Assembly: GCF_016743775.1 (NCBI RefSeq)
Contig: NZ_JAEQMY010000020.1
Location: forward strand, 20,134 to 84,133
Length of the DNA stretch: 64,000 nt
Reading direction: 5' to 3'
Source of the DNA: Microvirga aerilata
GTDB lineage: Bacteria > Pseudomonadota > Alphaproteobacteria > Rhizobiales > Beijerinckiaceae
Part shown: positions 59,170 through 64,000 of the stretch, one piece after another
How the letters are laid out: each line of letters opens with the position of its first letter
Numbering within the stretch: position 1 is the stretch's first letter
Notes under the pieces: model-generated
What the model was told of the DNA's origin: nothing
Seen by the model: the letters and a program-made list of their open reading frames with translations, nothing else
Database searches by the model: none
Program-made: the position numbers and the translations under genes

Positions 59170-62075
59170 CAATAAACCTGTCCGTTGCGCCAGAAATAAT
59201 CGGGATCGACGCGCCGGGACCTGCGCGGAGGTTCCTCCTCGTCCCACCACCGGCGGAAAACCGATTCCGGATCAGCCTGGCGCCGCGACGGCGGAATCAT
59301 CTGGCGCAGGCCATCGAGCCAACCGGGCCCCTCGGCGTAGGGCCCCTCGTTTTCATACTGCGAGCCCCCGCCCCTATCGTCGCCGTCGCTCCACAGATCA
59401 GGATTGCGGAAAGCGTAGGCCTCATCCTGCGGCACGAGACGGAACTGCGTCTCGCTGAGCCGCCCGAGCCAGTTCAGGCGGAAATGCTCCATGAAGCCTT
59501 TGCCTTGCCCGTCCGTCAGCCGGTCGCCCGTGTTGAGATCGATCGGCAAAGTGATGAGCTGCTTTGCCGCCTGCGGAGACGGCGGACCGAGAGGCGCCTT
59601 CGGTGCATGGTGCTCCCAGGCCGCCTGCAGAATGGACTGGAAGATCGGAGCCGTGACCTTCCCGCCTGTCTGGCCGCGCCCAAGCGTCCGCCGCTTGCCG
59701 TCGGCATTGTCGTGTCCTGCCCAGACGGCGATGGTCACGTCGTTGGTAAAGCCGACGAACCAGGCATCGTTCTCGTTGTCCGATGTGCCCGTCTTGCCTG
59801 CGGCAAAGGGAGCAAGTGCCTTCAGGGAACGGGCCGTTCCGCGCTCCAACACCCCCTGCAGCATGGTCTTCAACTGATAGAAGGCCGCCGGATCGGCAGA
59901 CCCAAGCCGCACTGGCGCATTCGCCTTGCGGCTGTAGATGGCGCGTCCGTTCTCCTCGACGGATTCGATCGCGTAAGGCACCGGCATGGCGCCCTCGTTG
60001 GCCACGGCGGCATAGAAGGCCGCGATGTCGAGAATTCTCACCGGCTGCGCGCCGAGCACGAAGGGGTAATGCGGCGTGCATTCCAGGTAGAGCTGCGCCT
60101 CGAGGGCAAGTTCGCACACCCGCTTCAGGCTTTGCTCGGGAGTGGACTCGATGCCTCCGTCGAGAAGCCGCGCCGTCACCAGGTTCTTGGAGTTCTCCAG
60201 CGCCCGGCGCAGGGTCATGATGCCCGAGCCGGTGCCGTCATAGTTCTTCGGGCTCCAATAATCCCGCGCTCTGGCATTGGCCTCGCCGCTTACGGGCGGC
60301 AGGGTCACGGGCGTGTCCCAGATCAGGGTGTTGGGCTGAAGCCCTTTGGACAGGGCAGCCAGATAGGTGAGCGGCTTGAGGGCGGAGCCTGGTTGCCGGT
60401 GAGCCTGAGTGGCGCGGTTGAGCTGGCTTAAGGGATAGGAGAACCCGCCTGTCATCGCGAGGATTCGGCCGGACTTGTTCTCCAGCACGACGGCTCCGCC
60501 CTGAACGGAAGGAGGCGTGCGCAAATCGGCACGAACAGTCCCCTTGCCCTTCTGCTCGATCACCCGGACCCGCACGACATCGTGGAGCTTGATGTCGCGG
60601 CGAGCAGCCTCCCAGGCATTCAGGGACAGGATGCTTCCATCTTTCAATCCGACGCGCAGCACGTTCGCACCGCTCTTTTTATCCTTCCCTTTCTCGATCA
60701 CCACGGCTGCGGGCCAATGCACGTCATACAAAGGCAGTCGCGCCGCCTCCAGCGCGCGCCGCCACGCGGGAGCGGCCGCGGCATCATTTTTGCCCTCGAA
60801 GGCCTTGATGGCCTCGGCGAGATTGATCTCGGCTCCCTGATAGCGCTGCCGCCCGATGCTCAGCTCATAGCGCGCCAAGCCCTCCTGCAGCGCAGCCTCA
60901 GCCGCCTGCTGCAGGGCGGGATTGAGCGTGGAGCGCACCGTATAGGCGCCTGCGGTAAGCTTCTCGATGTCGGCCAACGTGCGCGCGTCGCGGCTCACGT
61001 GATCGACGAAGTGAAATCCTGTCGTCCGCCGGGTGCGCTCGATCGGCACGCGTTGCGGCAGGGACACGACCGCCTGCTGCACCTGCTCCGACTTCAGGAA
61101 CCCATCCTCCTGCATGCGGCTCAACACATAGGCCATGCGCTCCTGCGTTCGCTCCGCTCGAGTATCGGGATTGTAATAGTTCGGCCCCTTCGCCAGCCCT
61201 GCCAGAAGAGCCCCCTCGGAAACGGAGAGTGCCTTGACGCCTTTTCCGAAATAGCTGCGGGCCGCCATCTCGATGCCCCAGGAGGAGCGCCCGAGATAGA
61301 TGGAGTTGAGATAGATCTCCAGGATCTCGGCCTTGCTGAGCGTGCGCTCGATGCGGGAGGCGACGATCATCTCCCGCATCTTGCGGTCGTAAGTGACGTC
61401 GTCGCCAACCAGCAGGTTCTTGGCCACCTGCTGGGTAATGGTGGAGCCTCCGGCCGGCCGCCCTGGATTGGCGAAGTTGCCGACGAAAGCGCGGATCACC
61501 CCGCGCTCGTCGACGCCGCGATGCTGGTAGAAGCGTTTGTCCTCGGCCGAGACAAAGGCCTGCTGGACGGATTTTGGGATATCCGACAGGGGAACCCAGA
61601 TGCGCCGATGGTCCGGTTCGAACACCTCCGCAAAGCGCTTGCCGCTTCCGTCGAGGACGACGCTGACACCCGGCAGCTTGAGACCCTTCAGCTTGCCTAC
61701 ATCGGGAAGACCAGCCACGGCCGCATTGTAGTATGAGATCACCTCGCCGAGATCGACGGGCGCCGGCTCGACCTTCTCGTTCTTGCAGAACAGGCGGTAG
61801 CTCGCGTGAAGGTCGCTGAAGCTCAATCCCTGCAGGACCTTCATGTCCCCGGCGATGGCCTGCGGATCCTCCATGGCCGTGGCGATCAGATCATCGAGGT
61901 TGATGTCCTCGATATCGAAGGCGCGGCGCATGTGCGTGCAGCCGCTCTTGAGGATCTCCGATACTTCCGCCTGATCCCGCACGGGATCGAAGGTGGTCTT
62001 CACCGAATCCGGATCGACGAGAACCTGGCTCAATGTCAGGGCCGTTGCGAAAATCTTGACGAGAATCGCGCTCAT
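59169..62075 (-). CDS. Class A penicillin-binding protein (PBP1a-type)
   Basis: A 968-residue bifunctional peptidoglycan synthase. The transglycosylase domain has EDKRFYQHRGVD and GGSTITQQVAKNLL (catalytic Glu in the first). The transpeptidase has SALK in PGSALKPLTYL (nucleophile Ser), SKN in ENSKNLV and KTGTSDN. A long N-terminal region (1-170) precedes the transglycosylase, and the only anchor seen is a weak hydrophobic stretch at residues 3-20. The C-terminus is charged and Trp/Arg-rich. The ATG MSAILVKIF was chosen over a GTG nine codons upstream. Coupled downstream to a secreted protein. Confidence 0.93.
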   Translation of the reverse strand: MSAILVKIFATALTLSQVLVDPDSVKTTFDPVRDQAEVSEILKSGCTHMRRAFDIEDINLDDLIATAMEDPQAIAGDMKVLQGLSFSDLHASYRLFCKNEKVEPAPVDLGEVISYYNAAVAGLPDVGKLKGLKLPGVSVVLDGSGKRFAEVFEPDHRRIWVPLSDIPKSVQQAFVSAEDKRFYQHRGVDERGVIRAFVGNFANPGRPAGGSTITQQVAKNLLVGDDVTYDRKMREMIVASRIERTLSKAEILEIYLNSIYLGRSSWGIEMAARSYFGKGVKALSVSEGALLAGLAKGPNYYNPDTRAERTQERMAYVLSRMQEDGFLKSEQVQQAVVSLPQRVPIERTRRTTGFHFVDHVSRDARTLADIEKLTAGAYTVRSTLNPALQQAAEAALQEGLARYELSIGRQRYQGAEINLAEAIKAFEGKNDAAAAPAWRRALEAARLPLYDVHWPAAVVIEKGKDKKSGANVLRVGLKDGSILSLNAWEAARRDIKLHDVVRVRVIEQKGKGTVRADLRTPPSVQGGAVVLENKSGRILAMTGGFSYPLSQLNRATQAHRQPGSALKPLTYLAALSKGLQPNTLIWDTPVTLPPVSGEANARARDYWSPKNYDGTGSGIMTLRRALENSKNLVTARLLDGGIESTPEQSLKRVCELALEAQLYLECTPHYPFVLGAQPVRILDIAAFYAAVANEGAMPVPYAIESVEENGRAIYSRKANAPVRLGSADPAAFYQLKTMLQGVLERGTARSLKALAPFAAGKTGTSDNENDAWFVGFTNDVTIAVWAGHDNADGKRRTLGRGQTGGKVTAPIFQSILQAAWEHHAPKAPLGPPSPQAAKQLITLPIDLNTGDRLTDGQGKGFMEHFRLNWLGRLSETQFRLVPQDEAYAFRNPDLWSDGDDRGGGSQYENEGPYAEGPGWLDGLRQMIPPSRRQADPESVFRRWWDEEEPPRRSRRVDPDYFWRNGQVY

Positions 62076-62285
62076 TCCGTCGCCGTCATCAGAAAGCTGC
62101 ACTCCACGAGAGGGTTATCGGCACAACCTGCCGAGACATGCCGTCGTCGGCGGATTGAACCTTGCTGGAAACAACCTGAATGGAAGCCGTACATCGCGGC
62201 TGTTTTAGGACCGGCCATCAGAATGAGATGGACCTGCCCAGCTTGGTTCCCAGACGAGGAATGCCGCGGTCACGGGAATGTGTCT

Positions 62286-63044
62286 TCAGCCACGGCCGAC
62301 GAACGGCATCTTGGTTGCCATGACCGTCATGGTGAGAACATTCGCATCCAGCGGCAGGCTTGCCATGTAGAGCACCGCATCGGCAACATGCTTTGGGTCG
62401 ATCCTCGGCTCCGGCGCAAGCGTCCCGTTGGGCTGCAGCACACCCTCCGTCATTCGGGCCGTCATGTCCGTGGCCGCATTGCCGATGTCGATCTGACCAC
62501 AGGCAATGTCATAGGCGCGGCCGTCGAGGGACGTGGATTTCGTCAGCCCCAGAACGGCGTGCTTGGTGGCCGTATAAGGAGCCGAGAGGGGACGCGGCGC
62601 ATAAGCCGAGACCGAACCGTTGTTGATGATGCGCCCGCCTCTTGGATCCTGAGCCTTCATTATCCGAAACGCCTCCTGGGTGCAGAGGAAGGCCCCTGTC
62701 AGGTTGGTGTCGACGACGGTTCGCCACTGCTCGAGCGGGATGTCTTCCAGAGGGATAGCCGGAGAGCCCATGCCGGCATTGTTGACGAGAAGATCGAGCC
62801 TTCCAAAAGCCTGCGTGGTTGCAGCGAACAGGGCCGAGACGGAGGACGGGTCCGTGATGTCGGTGGGGACGAGAAGGGTCGAGGCACCCTCGCCGCCGAT
62901 CTCTTGGTTTGCCGCTTCAAGTACTTCTTGCCGCCTCCCCGCCATCGCGACGCTATAGCCGGCGCCCAACAGGCCGGCGCAGATGGCCTTGCCGACCCCG
63001 GTTCCAGCACCTGTCACGATTGCAACCTTGGCACTTCCCGTCAT
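62286..63044 (-). CDS. SDR-family oxidoreductase
   Basis: A 252-residue classical short-chain dehydrogenase: NAD(P)-binding TGAGTGVG at the start, NNAG in [11 protein letters not shown], catalytic Ser in NNGSVSAY and Y-x-x-x-K in [13 protein letters not shown] after the second strand suggests NADP. Substrate unknown. AAGGAGAG lies before the ATG. Monocistronic. Confidence 0.93.
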   Translation of the reverse strand: MTGSAKVAIVTGAGTGVGKAICAGLLGAGYSVAMAGRRQEVLEAANQEIGGEGASTLLVPTDITDPSSVSALFAATTQAFGRLDLLVNNAGMGSPAIPLEDIPLEQWRTVVDTNLTGAFLCTQEAFRIMKAQDPRGGRIINNGSVSAYAPRPLSAPYTATKHAVLGLTKSTSLDGRAYDIACGQIDIGNAATDMTARMTEGVLQPNGTLAPEPRIDPKHVADAVLYMASLPLDANVLTMTVMATKMPFVGRG

Positions 63045-63263
63045 GCTTCTCTCCTTGATGATCCTGTGGCCTACACCGAGCGATGCGTCTTAGGGCAACA
63101 CGGCAACGCCTGGAGGCTAACCTGCGTCCAAGGATCGACCTAGCGGTTATTCGCGTGAATTGCCGACCGAAGTCCGGGGAACCCGGAGCCGATCTGTTGG
63201 CCCCCGAGGGAACCGGCTAAGCTTTCCGGCGTTCGCATGATGCCAATCGGAAAGGAATCCGTC

Positions 63264-63671
63264 ATGCGCAATCATATCCTTAGCTCGGCTGCTCTCCTGA
63301 CAATCCTGGCCCTTCCCCTCGCCGCTTGCCAGAGCGGTGCTGCCACAGGCGCAGCGGGAGGGGCGGTAACCGGCGCCGTCGTCGGCGGGCCGGTCGGCGC
63401 CGTTGTCGGCGGTGTGGCCGGTGCCGCAGTCGGCGGCGCGCTCACGGCTGAGGAATCGACTCGTGTTCGCAGCTATGTGGTCGCCCAGCGCCGTCCGTCG
63501 ATCCGCGTGTCCGAAGAAGTGGTCGTCGGCCAACCCCTGCCGCCTCGCGTGAGGCTCTACTCCGTTCCCCCGAACGTCGGCCTTCAGAACTCCTACAGCT
63601 ACACCATCGTCAACGACCAGACCGTGCTGGTCGACCCGCAGACCCGGGAAGTCGTCCAGGTCATCGAGTAA
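63264..63671 (+). CDS. DUF1236 lipoprotein with glycine-zipper
   Basis: A 135-residue lipoprotein: signal peptide with lipobox LAAC (Cys22), a Gly/Ala-rich zipper (about 25-60, GGAVTGAVVGGPVGAVVGG) likely to sit in a membrane, and a DUF1236 C-terminus (SYSYTIVNDQTVLVDPQTRE). Such proteins are common in Bradyrhizobium-type organisms, with unknown roles in the envelope. AAAGGA before the ATG. A strong terminator follows. Confidence 0.88.
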   Translation: MRNHILSSAALLTILALPLAACQSGAATGAAGGAVTGAVVGGPVGAVVGGVAGAAVGGALTAEESTRVRSYVVAQRRPSIRVSEEVVVGQPLPPRVRLYSVPPNVGLQNSYSYTIVNDQTVLVDPQTREVVQVIE

Positions 63672-63693
63672 TCTGCAAAGCCCATCGAAGCCT

Positions 63694-63723
63694 AAAGAGG
63701 CGGCTCGCATGAGCCGCCTCTTT
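63694..63723 (+). terminator. Rho-independent terminator after the DUF1236 gene
   Basis: A perfect 13-bp stem AAAGAGGCGGCTC/GAGCCGCCTCTTT with loop GCAT; it can act in both directions. Confidence 0.85.
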
Positions 63724-64000
63724 CATATTAAATTCAGAGCGCCAGGCCCGGATAGAGCCCCTTGAGGCCTCCTGGTCGCGTTGCCTTGCTTGGCAGAGCC
63801 CGATCGGCATTTCGATAGGCTGCCATCGGGATTGCCCCTTCAAAACGGCAGGTCTGATACTTATATTTCTTAAGACAGCACTCTGGCTTCCCTCACGCGA
63901 TATGTTGAGGCGCCAAACAATCCCCTTGCAGTCTTTGCTTGATTGTTTATATGAGCGCCTCCCTGGCTGTTTTGCGCGGTGTGTGCGGCGGCTTTGGGTT
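63724..64000. other. Window end without a supportable gene
   Basis: About 280 bases after the terminator. The sequence becomes more AT-rich near 63850-63960, but no clear gene start, promoter or RNA is seen. Confidence 0.4.

Overview
The window looks like chromosome of a high-GC alphaproteobacterium of the order Hyphomicrobiales, most likely Methylobacteriaceae and Microvirga-like. This is inferred from several HWE-type histidine kinases, families common in this group (DUF1127, DUF1236, DUF882, DUF2778/tlde1, DUF6634, a Tat-exported PhoX), and the alphaproteobacterial LexA operator form GTTC-N7-GTTC. The species call is inference.

Layout. 1-6.4 kb is a signalling block: the end of an HWE kinase, a hybrid kinase with a cut GAF domain, an orphan ParD-type antitoxin, a PAS-HWE kinase, a double-ATPase KaiC-like protein and a single-domain receiver. 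6.4-11 kb holds a dihydrodipicolinate synthase-family gene, two LysE-type exporters, an ArgP-like LysR regulator and a B3/4-domain protein, with degraded XRE and LysR genes and two short MITE-like elements. 12.4-24.2 kb is a Tn7-like island: a degenerate TnsA-like protein, DUF6634, a soluble FtsH-like AAA+/M41 protease, TnsA, TnsB, TnsC and TniQ, then an AT-rich pair made of a DEDDh exonuclease and a nucleotidyltransferase.

24.2-35.1 kb is housekeeping DNA: peptidase T, a cupin, an Rrf2 regulator with a thioredoxin-reductase-like flavoprotein, three tiny DUF1127-type genes, a methyltransferase, a tlde1 protein and an alginate lyase. It is punctuated by two copies of a previously unrecognised element. 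Each copy has a LexA box and a -35/-10 promoter, followed by a 323-nt near-identical sequence rich in stem-loops, and looks like a duplicated SOS-controlled structured RNA.

35-46.7 kb carries hydrolases, a GH43 protein, a class A beta-lactamase-like protein, psuK-psuG, an MFS gene with a frameshift, a histone-deacetylase-like protein, an M28 peptidase, a MYG1-like protein, and a copper-type cluster (HMA, DUF4396, DUF305) behind a MerR/CueR-type promoter. 46.8-64 kb holds another HWE kinase, DUF411, an RNase Z-like hydrolase, DUF2726, an L,D-transpeptidase, a DUF882 peptidase-like protein, a membrane-anchored sigma-70 region 1.1 protein, PhoX behind a Pho box, tRNA-Asp, a deformylase-like protein without its metal ligands, a glyoxalase-fold protein, a class A penicillin-binding protein with an overlapping secreted protein, an SDR and a DUF1236 lipoprotein.

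Working together: tnsA-tnsB-tnsC-tniQ overlap or nearly overlap and form one translationally coupled transposition operon. psuK-psuG degrade pseudouridine. The ArgP-like regulator is divergent from a LysE exporter it probably controls. Three genes (11.0-11.5, 24.7-25.4, 41.7 kb) are broken by single-base shifts in homopolymers, so sequencing error must be considered.
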